49,694 nt of DNA from Spiroplasma endosymbiont of Danaus chrysippus (GTDB lineage: Bacteria > Bacillota_I > Bacilli_A > Mycoplasmatales > VBWQ01): contig NZ_CADDIL010000007.1 in the NCBI RefSeq assembly GCF_902809815.1, positions 1 to 49,694 of the forward strand, written 5' to 3'. How positions within the stretch are numbered: the stretch's first letter is position 1; the number at the start of each line of letters is the position of its first letter. The translations under genes were made by a program, and so were the position numbers. The notes beneath the pieces were generated by a model that ran no database searches, was not told the origin of the DNA, and was given only the letters and a program-made list of their open reading frames with translations. Shown piece after piece: positions 10,386 through 24,217 of the stretch.

Positions 10386-11417
10386 ATGAAGAAAAAATTA
10401 CAATTGTTAAGTATGTTTACTATTTTAATTTTTACTAATTTAAATATAATTGCTTGTAAAAATAAGCAAGATAGTATTAATGAATTTTATGTTTTAGGGG
10501 ATAGTTTATCAGATACTGGTGCAGGAACATTTGCACAAAATCAATATTTAGAAAATAGTAATAGTAAATTTAAACATTTTCAATTAGATAAACCTTATTA
10601 TAATAATTGTTGAAGTAATAATAAAGTAGCTTCACAATTAATTGCTGAAAAATTAAATATTAATTTTAAACCTGGGTGATTATTTAACATCAATGGTAAA
10701 ACATTTCAAAGTTTGGGTAATAATTATGCTTATGGAGGAGAAATTGCTGATAGCAGTGATAATAATTTAGATATTATTAAAACTTTTGATTTGTCTCATC
10801 AAACACAAATGTTGTTACTACAACATTCTTTACAAAAAAAAGATGTTATTTGAATAGAAATGGGAGCTAATGATATTGGTAATTTAATGAATAAAACAGA
10901 TCCTATTATTATTAACAGTAAGATTAATAATGTAATAAATGAAGAAAAAAAAGCAATAAAATTATTAATTAAAAATGGTGCAAATAAAATTATTATTACT
11001 GATGTTCCTGACTTAACATTAACACCAAAAATTAAAAAGATATTACATAATAATCAACAAAAAATACAAATAGCACGTAAAACATGTATTGAATATCAAA
11101 AACAATGAAAAAAAATGATATTAGAAATGAAAATAATTTATAAAAATATTATTACACCTTTTTTTCTTTCAAGAGAATTAGCAACTGATATGAATAATTT
11201 TAAAAATAAAATTCCAGATGGAATTGTTGAAACTAGTGCTACAATTTGTAAAATGATGTCTAAAGAAACAAAATATTCTTATAAACCAGTTTTTAATTCT
11301 GGAGTTAATGAAAGTAATTTAAATAAATATTTTTATTTTGATGAGTTTCATCCAGGTATGTGATTTCATCAACAAATGGCAAATAGTATTATTAATTTAA
11401 TAGAAAATTTTAAATAG
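10386..11417 (+). CDS. GDSL/SGNH-family lipoprotein hydrolase (lipase or esterase)
   Basis: The 343-residue protein has a lipoprotein signal ending at Cys24 (LNIIAC), so it should be surface-anchored. SGNH blocks are clear: GDSLSDTG with nucleophile Ser40, MGANDIG (block III Asn, about 162), and DEFHPG with Asp319 and His322 completing the triad. The style is that of PlaA-type phospholipases or acyltransferases. It likely cleaves host or medium lipid esters at the cell surface; mollicutes depend on outside lipids. It is inserted between dnaN and gyrB, with an AAAAGG binding site. The substrate is unknown. Confidence 0.85.
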
Positions 11418-13578
<2,161 letters not shown>

Positions 13579-13609
13579 AAGTTAATAAAATAAAATTAGG
13601 AGTTTATAT

Positions 13610-16098
13610 ATGAGCGAAATAACTAAAAAAAATGAAACATTTATTTCTAATAAATATGTTCGTAATATATCTGATGAAATGAGAACTAGTTTTTTAGAAT
13701 ATTCAATCTCAGTTATTGTTTCAAGAGCTTTACCAGATGCAAGAGATGGATTGAAACCAGTACATCGTCGAATTTTATATTCTTTAGCAATTTTAGGTAT
13801 GACATATGATAAACCTTATAAAAAAGCAGCACGTATTGTTGGAGAATGTATTGGAAAATTTCATCCTCATGGTGATATTGCAGTTTATGAAACAATGGTA
13901 AGAATGGCACAAGAATTTAATTATCGTTATCCTTTAGCTGATGGCCAAGGTAATTTTGGTTCAATTGATGGTGATAGTGCTGCTGCTATGAGATATACTG
14001 AAGTTAGAATGAGTAAAATGGCAGGAGAGTTGGTTAAAGATTTAAATAAAAATACAGTTACTTTTGTTGAAAATTATGATGGTGCTGAAAAAGAACCTAG
14101 TGTTTTACCGGCTTATTTTCCTAATTTATTAGTTAATGGAACAACAGGTATTGCTGTTGGAATGGCAACAAGTATTCCACCACATAACTTAAGAGAAATA
14201 GTTGATGCAATTATTTTTGTAGCTCACAATCCTGATTGTGATATTATGGAAATATTAGATATTGTTAAAGGACCTGATTTTCCTACAGGTGCAATGATTT
14301 TAGGCGTAAATTCATTTAAAAGTGCTTATTTAAATGGAAGATCAACAATAACAGTTCGTAGTAAAACTAAAGTTGAAAAATTATCAAATGGTAAACCTGC
14401 AATTATTGTTGAAGAAATACCTTATCAAACTAATAAAACTAATTTAATAAATAATATAGTTAAAGCAGTTCAAGAAAAAAAAGTAAATTATATAACTGAT
14501 TTGCGAGATGAATCTAATGGTGAAGGAATAAGATTAGTATTAGAAATTAAAAATATTGATTATGCTGAACTTATTTTAAATCAACTATATAAATTTACTT
14601 CATTACAAACAACATTCACAATAAATTTATTAGCATTACATAATAAACAACCTAAAGTAATGAATTTAAAAGAAATGATTGAAATTTATATTGAACATCA
14701 AATTGAAATTATTCTTAATAAATCTAATTTTGAATTAAAAAAATATGAACATCAATATCATATTATTTTTGGTCTTGTTAAAGCATTACAAAATATTGAT
14801 GAAATTATTAAAATAATTAAGGAATCAAAGAAAACAGAAGAAGCATTAACTAATTTACAGAATAAATTTGAATTTTCTGAAAAACAAGCTAAAGCTATTT
14901 TAGAAATGAAACTGCAACGTTTAACAGATTTAGAACAAGAAAAATTAAATAATGAATTATCATTTATTAATGAAGAAATTATTCGATTAAGAACTTTAAT
15001 TAATGAACCTTCTAAGCAAATGAATTAATAATTTCTCAGTTAACAACAATTAAAGAAAATTATGGTGATGATAGAAGAACCGAAATTATTGAAAATTATG
15101 AAGGTGAAATTATTGATGAAGCTTTAATTAAAGAAGAACAGGTGGTTATAACGCTTTCAAAAAGTGGTTATATTAAACGTTTACCTTTAGATACATATAG
15201 AACTCAACATCGTGTTGGTGTTGGTGTTAAAGGTGCTGGTGGCACTGATATTAATACTGATGATATTGATAAAGTTTTAATTACTTCAACTCATTCTGAT
15301 TTGTTAATATTTAGTAATAAAGGCAAAGTTTATCGAATTCGTGATCATAAGCTACCAAATTATTCAAGAACAGCTAAAGGAACACCAATTGTTAATTTAA
15401 TAGCAACAGAAAAAAATGAGACTATTAAAACAATAATTGCTATATCAGAAGATTATGATATAAATGCTAATTTATTTTTTGTTACTAAAAAAGGAATTAT
15501 TAAACGTTCAACTTTAGATCAATTTAAATCTATTTACCAAAATGGTAAGATAGCTATTAAATTGCGTTCAAATGATCAATTAGTAGATGTTCTGAAAACT
15601 ACAGGTAATAATGAAATAATTATTGCTGTGGCTAATGGACGAGCAGTTAGAATCAATGAAAATCAAGTTAGAGTAATGTCAAGAATAGCCAGCGGAGTAA
15701 AAGGAATAGATACAAAAGGTACTCATGTAATTGGAATGTGCTCTAATCAAGATGGTGATTTAGTTATCTCTATTAGTGACAAAGGTTATGGAAAAATATC
15801 ACGATTTGAAGAATATCGTTTAGCAAATCGTGGTGGTAAGGGTGTAATTTCAATGAAATTAGCTCAAAAAACAGGAAAATTAATTGGTATAAATTCAATA
15901 AATAACACTAATAATAGTAATGATTTATTAATTATTACTTTAAAAGGTACAGTTATTAGATTTTCTTTAGAAGATATAAGAACTACAAGCAGAAATACTA
16001 TAGGTATTAAATTAATTAGATTTAAAACAGAAGATGATGCAATTTCTTCAATTGTAACAATCCCAATCACTAAAGAAAAAACTATTTTTATTGATTAA
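13610..16098 (+). CDS. gyrA: DNA gyrase subunit A, interrupted by a frameshift
   Basis: Residues 1-472 include [17 protein letters not shown] and [11 protein letters not shown] with the catalytic tyrosine at about 129. The frame stops at 15028 just after EPSKQM. One base later in frame the protein goes on as [23 protein letters not shown] and the C-terminal beta-pinwheel repeats to 16098, so one base is missing near 15021. The repaired length is about 829 residues. The GyrA box in the tail ([12 protein letters not shown]) is present. The quinolone-region position usually occupied by Ser is Ile here. It forms the A2B2 gyrase with GyrB; the gap between the genes is 31 bases. Confidence 0.93.
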
Positions 16099-16114
16099 TT
16101 TAAGAGGTGCTAAA

Positions 16115-17392
<1,278 letters not shown>

Positions 17393-17394
<2 letters not shown>

Positions 17395-17426
17395 TTTATA
17401 ATGTTTCACGTGAAACATTATAAATT
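17393..17426. promoter_or_regulatory. parS-like centromere site (ParB binding) in a 34-bp palindrome
   Basis: The core TGTTTCACGTGAAACA (17402-17417) matches the known bacterial parS consensus (TGTTNCACGTGAAACA). It is extended to a perfect 34-bp palindrome that overlaps the serS stop codon. parS sites cluster near origins, and this one is about 9.9 kb from oriC. Transcribed, it would also make a hairpin after serS, but no T run follows. No parB gene is in the window. Confidence 0.8.
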
Positions 17427-17457
17427 AAAAAAAATGTATTTTTTATAAAAAAATTGT

Positions 17458-17463
17458 TATAAT
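17458..17463 (+). promoter_or_regulatory. -10 box of the SRP RNA promoter
   Basis: A perfect TATAAT sits 7 bases upstream of the likely 5' end of the SRP RNA (TGCCACTGC, about 17470). The upstream A/T tract offers only weak -35 matches. Confidence 0.6.
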
Positions 17464-17469
17464 TAATAA

Positions 17470-17513
17470 TGCCACTGCAACAATTACATTCGAACCGGGT
17501 CAGGACCGAAAGG
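17470..17513 (+). ncRNA. ffs: Signal recognition particle RNA, 5' half only (cut by IS3)
   Basis: The conserved SRP Alu-less core ACCGGGTCAGGACCGAAAGG is at 17494-17513. The 5' arm TGCCACTGC should pair with a 3' arm GCAGTGGCA. Instead of the expected GCAGCC and 3' arm, the IS3-type element begins right after the GGAA-type tetraloop region. The missing 3' half is not found at the other side of the IS or elsewhere in the window. The RNA pairs with Ffh in co-translational targeting and is normally essential, so another intact copy must exist or this junction is wrong. Confidence 0.8.
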
Positions 17514-17517
17514 GTGG

Positions 17518-18640
17518 TTAGCCCTAAATACTGGACCACTTTTGGATAGACAGTTTTAAATTTTTATTTGTGAAATTGGTGGTTTTAGAAATTTAGAATG
17601 TATTCTTTCGTAATTATAAAACATAATATATTGGTTTACATCATTTATAGCTTCATTGAGAGAAAAATATTGATTTGAACCTTTAGGTAGTCATTCTTGA
17701 GATAAATGAGAAAATCAGTTTTCAGATATTACATTGCCACCAATATCATAAGGTTGTTTTTTGCTTAAAATTATTTGCTTATCAGCAGCTCAATTTGTGA
17801 TGTCTTGACAATAAAATTCGTTGGCGTTATCTGAGTGTAAAATAACGTTTTTTACTTGGTTTCAAGAGAATTGTTGATTTATTTTTTCAAGTGCAGGAAG
17901 GATTAAATCTTGATAGGATTTGTTTGAACATGTATTATAGCTTACAATATTATTTGAATAAAAATCAATAATTACAAAAAGATATAATCAACCTTCTTTA
18001 GTATTTATTTGTTTAGTGTCCATTGATCAAATTTGATTTGAAGAGGTTGTACTTTTATAATCTTTGTTTACTTTATCCATTGTAGGTATTCACTTATTTG
18101 AATTTTTTTTGTTTTTAGGATAGTTATTTTTAGTTTGTTTTAATCCTTGAAGATTGTGATCTTTCATAATTTTTCGCATTTGTTTTGTTGATAATTCTAG
18201 ATTTAAAATAATATGTTTGTATTGTTTTAATCATTCTTTAAATGCTGAAAAAATTCGTAAATAGCCATAAATTTGTCCTTTTCTTGTAAAATGAAATTCA
18301 AGTAAAAGTTGGCATAATTCTTGATATTTATGTGTACAATTACTAATTTGATTTTTTTCTTTTTTAATAGGGTTTTGTTTGTTTTTTACAAAATAATATG
18401 TTGATCGGTTTAGTTGAAGATGTTGGCAAAGATATCTAATTGAATATTGGTTTTTGCTATCATCAATAATTTGAATTTTTTGTTTGATATTTAACTTGTT
18501 AATTACTAATGCTATTTGTTTAATTTTATCCATTATTAAAAATCCTTTCATGTCAAAATTAGTGTTAATTGTATAACACAATTGTTTTTCGAATACATTC
18601 AAGTTTTTTTTAAATTAATGGTCTAGTAAAAAGGGCTAAG
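17518..18640 (-). mobile_element. IS3-type insertion sequence, copy A, complete
   Basis: About 1.12 kb. The ends form imperfect inverted repeats: TAGCCCTAAATACTGGACCA on the left and, read inward, TAGCCCTTTTTACTAGACCA on the right. It holds a single transposase gene. It is the same as copy B (46762-47884) apart from at least one base seen at 18101. It sits in the SRP RNA gene on the left and in a phage fibre-like gene on the right, so the two flanks are not two halves of one target: a rearrangement has happened here. Confidence 0.9.
17556..18533 (-). CDS. IS3-family transposase (OrfB-like, DDE)
   Basis: The 325-residue protein has an N-terminal helix-turn-helix (RYLCQHLQLNRSTYYF) and a retroviral-type integrase core. 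Catalytic residues are D172 (WSMDTKQ), D235 (HSDN) and E271 (SENWF), a DD(35)E spacing, with the IS3 tail motif YNYERIHSKF. I chose the ATG at 18533 because AAAGGA lies eight bases upstream. Several UGA codons are Trp. No OrfA frame precedes it, although IS3 elements normally have one. Confidence 0.92.
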
Positions 18641-18650
18641 TAGCAAGTAG

Positions 18651-20030
18651 CCATTACCACCCGAAGCATTACAAAATAATCCACAAATTGGTGATTATAC
18701 ACATGCACCAACTTGTGATTTTTCTGCTAAACAACAAAAACGAATTACTACTAATGAAAATGAAATTACAAAATTAAATACTGAATTAATTAAAGCAAAC
18801 GAAAATATTAATGATGTTAAAAATAACTGATTTAATATCGAAACTAGTCCCCTATGAAAAAAAGTTGAAAATAATAATATAGAAACATTTAAATGATATT
18901 TTATTAAAATCAGTTATCAATATTCAACAGAAAATGACTTTATGAAATTTTATAAAGTAATTAAAATTTATTTAAATAATGTTTTTAATGAATTTGAATT
19001 GTTAAATGTTGATTCCATGACTTATAAAGAACAAATCTCAAATAAAAATATTTTAAATATTGGAACTATTTACTATGACAATAGAAATAAAAAATTTAGT
19101 GGTGGAGGTAATTCTTATCCTGAACGTGGAAAAATTAATTTAATTGGTGATATAAAAGAAATATATCAATATCAAGGAATAGATACGCCAACTGAATTTA
19201 TAGCAGAAGAAAGTATTGAACGTGATTACTATACAAAAATAGAAACTAATAATTTATTAGATAAAAAGCAAAACAAATTAATTGCTGGTACTAATATAAC
19301 TATTGATGAAAATAATAAAATTAGTGCTACTGGTGGTAAAGTAGATTTATCTGATTATTATAAAAAAGAAGAAGTAGATAAAAAATTAGAAGATACAAAA
19401 GCACAATTTCCGATTGCATTTCAAATAAATGCTCTAAGTCAAGAAATTCCTAATTTAGAAACTAATAATAAAACTGTCGCTAGTGCTATTAATGAATTAA
19501 AAGAAAAAATAAAAGACAAAAAATTTTCAAATGATTATTTTAAATATAATGCTAAAACAAATGAAGTTTCGTTAAATGATGAAGAAAATTCATTACTTTG
19601 TAAGGATATATTAGAAAATAATGAATATAAAATATTAAAAACTCAAAATAAAAAATTATTAGAAGCAATTAATGAAATATTAGAAAAACAACCACAACCC
19701 AGTCCAAGTGGTTCAAATTGAAAAGAAGTAGGTAAAGTCGTAGTAGATAAAAATAATCTTACACATATAGAATATATATTTAAAGATAAAACACATTATA
19801 GAATATATTATAGTTTTGGTGATTATACTAGTAAAGAAAATAATAAAAATTATAGTTGACAAATAATTAATTTTTATTATCAATTAGATACAAGCGTTGT
19901 AAAAAGTAGTTTATGAATAGCAAATAATAACAATAACCAACAAACTGAAATTAATATTTATAACAATAGAATAATGTGGGGTATGAGTAGAGATTATATT
20001 TTTAAAAAATTAGAAGAATTACAGGAATAA
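18651..20030 (+). CDS. Phage fibre-like protein, 5' end lost at the IS
   Basis: The open frame enters straight from the IS junction and has about 459 residues left. It has a coiled-coil stretch (ITTNENEITKLNTELIKAN), then the phage-fibre style motif LIAGTNITIDENNKISATGG and YYKKEEVDKKL repeats, a proline-rich hinge (KQPQPSPSGSNW) and a C-terminal globular part. Such sequences are common in tail or head fibres of phages of low-GC Gram-positives. The start is missing. It is followed closely by two more phage genes on the same strand. Confidence 0.7.
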
Positions 20031-20034
20031 TATT

Positions 20035-20157
20035 ATGTTTTTTAAAATTATAAAAATTATTTTAAGTTTAATTGGAGTTTTATTATCTTCTGCAACTGCT
20101 GGTTTAATTATATTTATTATTGTAAAAATTGTATTTAAAATTAATCAAATATTTTAA
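20035..20157 (+). CDS. Small hydrophobic membrane peptide (phage segment)
   Basis: This 40-residue peptide is almost wholly hydrophobic (LSLIGVLLSSATAGLIIFII) with flanking lysines. It begins 4 bases after the fibre-like gene and precedes the portal gene by 17 bases, so it is in the phage operon. A holin-like or minor coat role is possible, but size and composition alone do not decide this. Confidence 0.5.
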   Translation: MFFKIIKIILSLIGVLLSSATAGLIIFIIVKIVFKINQIF

Positions 20158-20174
20158 GAAAGGTGGTGAATATT

Positions 20175-21417
20175 ATGTTAGGTAGATTTTTTAGAAAAGA
20201 TAAAAATAATATTAGTGATAATCAAAATGAAAAAGTAAAATTTTTAACTAATAAAAATAAAAGTACACATGCTTCTATTTTAAATTATTTTGGTTTTAAT
20301 GACTTTAACCATGAAACTTATTTCACTGATTTTGTAGCAGAAAATAATGCTAATTTATATAATGCTCCATTAGAAATTAATAATGAAACTATTAAAAAAT
20401 ACTTAATTCAGCAAGAATTTTATAGAAAAAAATTGAAATTCTATTTTTAAATTAAGCAAATTAGGAATTAGTGGTTATTTAATTTATATTGCAAATGATG
20501 ACTTATATTTTCAAGTAGTAGATATACAACAAAGAGTTTATAATATTACTGGTAAATTAATTCAATGTACTATTTTTTATGATAGTTATGAACAAAATGC
20601 ACAAATGGTAAGATTATTTGAAGTTTATACACTAAATAATGAACAAGTAACTATTAATCGTGCAATTTATAGTATTAGTGATAATAAAAAACAATTTCCA
20701 TTACCTTTTAAATCATACATTAATAATCCAAATTTAGAGCAAGAACAAACACTAAATATTAATTATATTCCAATAGCAATTATGCGAAATAAAGCAAATG
20801 AATTAGCAGATTGTAATAAAGTAATGGATAAAATTAAAGCATTAGATGTTATTTATGAACAAATTGTTTTAGATACCATTTTAAATTCACCTAAATTTAT
20901 ATTTAGTCAAACTTATGGTAATGTTCAATCAACATTAGAAGAAGCAGTAAGAACATTAGTTACTAAAAATTACATATTTAAAAGTGGTGGAGATAATAAT
21001 GAACAAAACGAAAATATCAATATGACAAATAGTAATTTTAAAGGTAAAAATTTAACTGATATATATGATTGAAATGTTAATGAAATATTTAAACGTTGTG
21101 GTATTCATATACCAAGTCAAAAGAAATCTGCACAACAATCAGTTCCCGAAAGTACAGCTGTAAATATTTCAACCATTAATTATATTGAACAAAAATTATG
21201 GCAATTTAATATTGATATTCTTAAATTTATTCAAATATTAGTACGTTTAGATAAAGATTTATTAAATAGTAAAACATTTAATATTAATGATGAACAAGAA
21301 ATTAATAACTTAACTGTTAAATTAAAATTATTTAACCCCGAAAATAACCAATTAATAGGAGAAAACAATGGAAAACAACAACAAACCACAAACGAAGTTT
21401 CCACAGAAACAAACTAA
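20175..21417 (+). CDS. Putative phage portal protein, frameshifted
   Basis: The first frame (start at 20175 after AGGTGGTG) ends at 20450. The second runs to 21417. The break is at a run of seven A (20426-20432); one more A gives YRKKNWNSIFKLSKLG and an unbroken protein of about 414 residues. The region around NYIPIAIMRNKANELADCNKVMD resembles the portal pattern (proline, asparagine, then a helix with Asp). The C-terminal part is glutamine-rich. It overlaps the start of the next gene by 50 bases. Portal assignment rests on pattern and order, not on a search. Confidence 0.5.
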
Positions 21418-23401
21418 GCTTAATCAAGCAGAAATAGAAAATGATTATTTAATTGATAATATTCCTTATGATTTTACAAATATGATGAGAGCTACTAGTG
21501 ACCCAGATATTAATAGAGCATACGATGAATTTAAAAAAAGAACAATTTATATTTATGAAATTGAACGTTTATTTAAAAATAATGAAAATAATAGTTTAAA
21601 ATTTTCAGCAAATACTATTAAAATAGGTTTTATTAATATTGATAAAGTTTTAAAAACTACTGCTGTTGAAACATCAGACTTTACTATGCAATTAAATCAA
21701 AGAGCTAGCACAAATATTAATGATAATACTATTGAATATAGTATGACTGATATTAAAAATTTAATATTTCAAGAAATAAATTTATTAAATCAATTTAAGT
21801 TATATGCAGTATCTATTAATGAACCATTAACTGAAAATAATATAGATAACTTATATATAATTAATAATTATTCACAACCTTATCAAAATCTAAAAACAAG
21901 AAGTACTAAAAGTATTACTATTATTAAAATTAAAGATTTTAAAACAAGAGATGGTTATCCCATTATTATTAAATTACAAAAACCATTAGATAAAGATACA
22001 AAAGTTATCGGTTTAAAAATTAAAGCTCCTAGAAGCATGATTTTTGGCAATATAAAGGTACTTGGTGAAGTTGACAATATGGAAGTATACCCAAAGTTAT
22101 TTGTTAAAGATAAGATAGCATTTCCGCTGTTATCAATGCCTATTGAAACTCAACCAAAAGTTAGAATATTACAACAATGATTTAGTGAACAAATATTACC
22201 TTGAAATCTTGCAAAACAATTTATAGGACAAGAAAAATCAGTTTTAGATTTAATTGCTATTGGTGGGGGTAAAGGAACAAGAAAAGAAATAATTAAAAAC
22301 GCAAGAGTTACACATGCTTGATTAGGATATTTTTTAAGTTCCTATTCTTTTGGAGAATGACCATTAAAAGAAAAGAAAGAACTTAAAGATAAAGAGGTAT
22401 GAAAAATTCAAAGTGGTCCAATTGGAAAAGAATATACAAGTATTGCTACATATGATAAATTTGATGATATTGAAGTTGAAATAAGTGACAAACCACCAAT
22501 TGATAGTTTACAGAAACTATTATTAGATATGTTAAGTTATACATATAACTACAATAGAAATTTTGATGGTGCTTTGTATGATGATAAAGGCAAACCAAAA
22601 AATGATATTGCAACACTACGTGAAAAATTTGAAGGACAAAAACCAGATGAAATAATTACTAATTTATTTAAACAATGAGAGTTTGAATATCCAAATTATA
22701 TTAACTTAGAGCAAATAAAAATATTTAAACAAATATTTATTATGTTATCAAAAAATATTTATTCATCATTATCAATTAATAAAGGTTTAAATGATGATAA
22801 TAAGATTTTATTACCTTATTATTTTGAATTAAAATCAAGTCCAATAAAACCAAATGATAAAGAAATATGAAAATTCAAAGACATAAAAGTTATATTAAAA
22901 TCTGTATATTTTGATTTTACAGATATCAATAATATTAAATTAAAAAATAATGACATTAGTCAAAATGAATTATTCAAACTAGATGATAACCAATTTAACT
23001 GATTATCTATCACAAACGAGTTAGAAAGCAATAATATACCGTCATTAATTCCTGCTGATTGAACATTAGGAAATGGTGAATATGGAAAGTATTTTACAAG
23101 AGTAATTATTAGTAATAATAAAATTGAAAATGCTTTAAATTTATATGGTTCAAATAAATCTCAATTATTTTCTAAACTAGAATTTTATAAAGAAATTTCA
23201 CAAATTGATAATAATAGTGAATTTGAGTTAAAAATTGAAAATCCGATTAATAACTTAAATCGGATTGAAATTAGTGGCATATTTGGTTCTGGAAATTATG
23301 ATTTAATTTTAATAACCAATAAACAAGAAATAAATTTAAAAAACATTAATTTATTTGATAAATATAGTGAAAATATTTCATATATAAATATTCAAATTTA
23401 A
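21368..23401 (+). CDS. Large phage structural protein, unknown
   Basis: The 677-residue protein starts MENNNKPQTKFPQKQ and overlaps the portal-like gene. Many UGA codons are Trp. It lacks a signal peptide and long hydrophobic segments. Residues about 270-310 have a glycine-rich loop (IAIGGGKGTRKE). The rest is asparagine-, lysine- and isoleucine-rich with beta-type patches near the end. Gene order (portal first) suggests a head or connector component; I cannot say which. It ends convergently on the next minus-strand gene, with stops overlapping. Confidence 0.5.
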
Positions 23402-23731
23402 TTATCAAAATATCCATCAGGATAAATTCCATCTCATTTTATATCAGAATTAAGAAGCGGTTTAATACTAAAATATAAATCTATTTTATTTGCATTATCA
23501 GTTTTTGTTTCTCATATAGTTTTCCCAGCCCCCCCAGTACGCTGTATAATCATGACCTAAATAAAAACTTAATTTTTGTCTTCCATCTTTACATGCAAGT
23601 CCTAATGCTGTTGCTGAAATAATAAATAATATTGTCATAAATGAAAATAATCCAATAAATATATTTCTTTGTGTTTTTCTTTGTTTTGCTATATTTTTAG
23701 CATAATTTAATTCTATATTTTGTTCACTCAT
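23398..23731 (-). CDS. Single-pass membrane protein, frameshifted at a G run
   Basis: The start at 23731 follows AAGGAG. Residues about 24-46 form one membrane helix (IFIGLFSFMTILFIISATAL), then a short external part. The frame ends at 23495. The downstream coding sequence TKTDNANKIDLYFSIK...YPDGYFDN belongs to another frame. The joining point is a run of seven G (23529-23535). With six, the reading is YWGAGKTIWETKTDNA and the protein has 110 residues. Unknown function; it may belong with the neighbouring phage genes. Confidence 0.55.
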
Positions 23732-23749
23732 GTTTAATTACTCCTTATC

Positions 23750-23917
23750 TTATTTTTTTATTCCGCCATGGCATGAACATGCACCTTTACCATGACTATT
23801 AGTTCAAGTACCATCATTACATTCAATAGTATGTCCTGTTAATGAACATCGATAAGTGCTTATAGAAAATAATGGTATTGATGCAAGATATAAAATCGTT
23901 GTCATAATTTTTTTCAT
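23750..23917 (-). CDS. Small secreted Cys/His protein, DUF3761-like
   Basis: The 55-residue protein has a signal-like N-terminus (MKKIMTTILYLASIPLFS). The tail has CNDGTWTNSHGKGACSCHGG, which matches the short DUF3761 pattern (C-DG-(Y/W)-S...C-S-x-H-GG). The cysteines and histidines could bind a metal. It has an AAAAGGAG site and precedes the membrane protein gene by 18 bases, so both may be co-transcribed. Function unknown. Confidence 0.6.
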
Positions 23918-24217
23918 ATCAAATTACTCCTTTTTTCCTTGATTTTACTTATAAATTGTACTATTTTTGATTATTTTTACAAGTATGCTTTTAAATGCAA
24001 AATAACGCCTAAATACAAGGTGTTTATTTTGTGATACCTATACTATTAATTATATTGAAATTGTTTATTATATTTTAAATATGAAAGTTGTTTTTTAAAT
24101 AATTTTAATTTAATTTTAAATTACACTTATATATGTATATAATAAACAAGTAAATTAATTTTTTAAAAATATTTACAATAAATTTAGATTTTTTTAAAAT
24201 AGTTAGGAGAAGTAAAT
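23918..24217. other. Intergenic region with a hairpin
   Basis: No gene is seen. An imperfect hairpin occurs at 23998-24031 (CAAAATAACGCC pairing with GGTGTTTATTTTG), with no T run behind it. The left end of the adjacent ISLre2 element may lie in this stretch, but I could not find its terminal repeat. Confidence 0.4.

Noticed and set aside
18534-18602. An upstream extension of the IS3 transposase (MNVFEKQL...)
   Set aside because: The inner ATG has a good ribosome binding site and matches the usual OrfB start; the extension is likely the leader.
18651-23401. Plectrovirus (SpV1-type) insertion
   Set aside because: None of the usual small coat, pIII or Rep-type genes are seen; the portal-like and terminase genes indicate another phage type.
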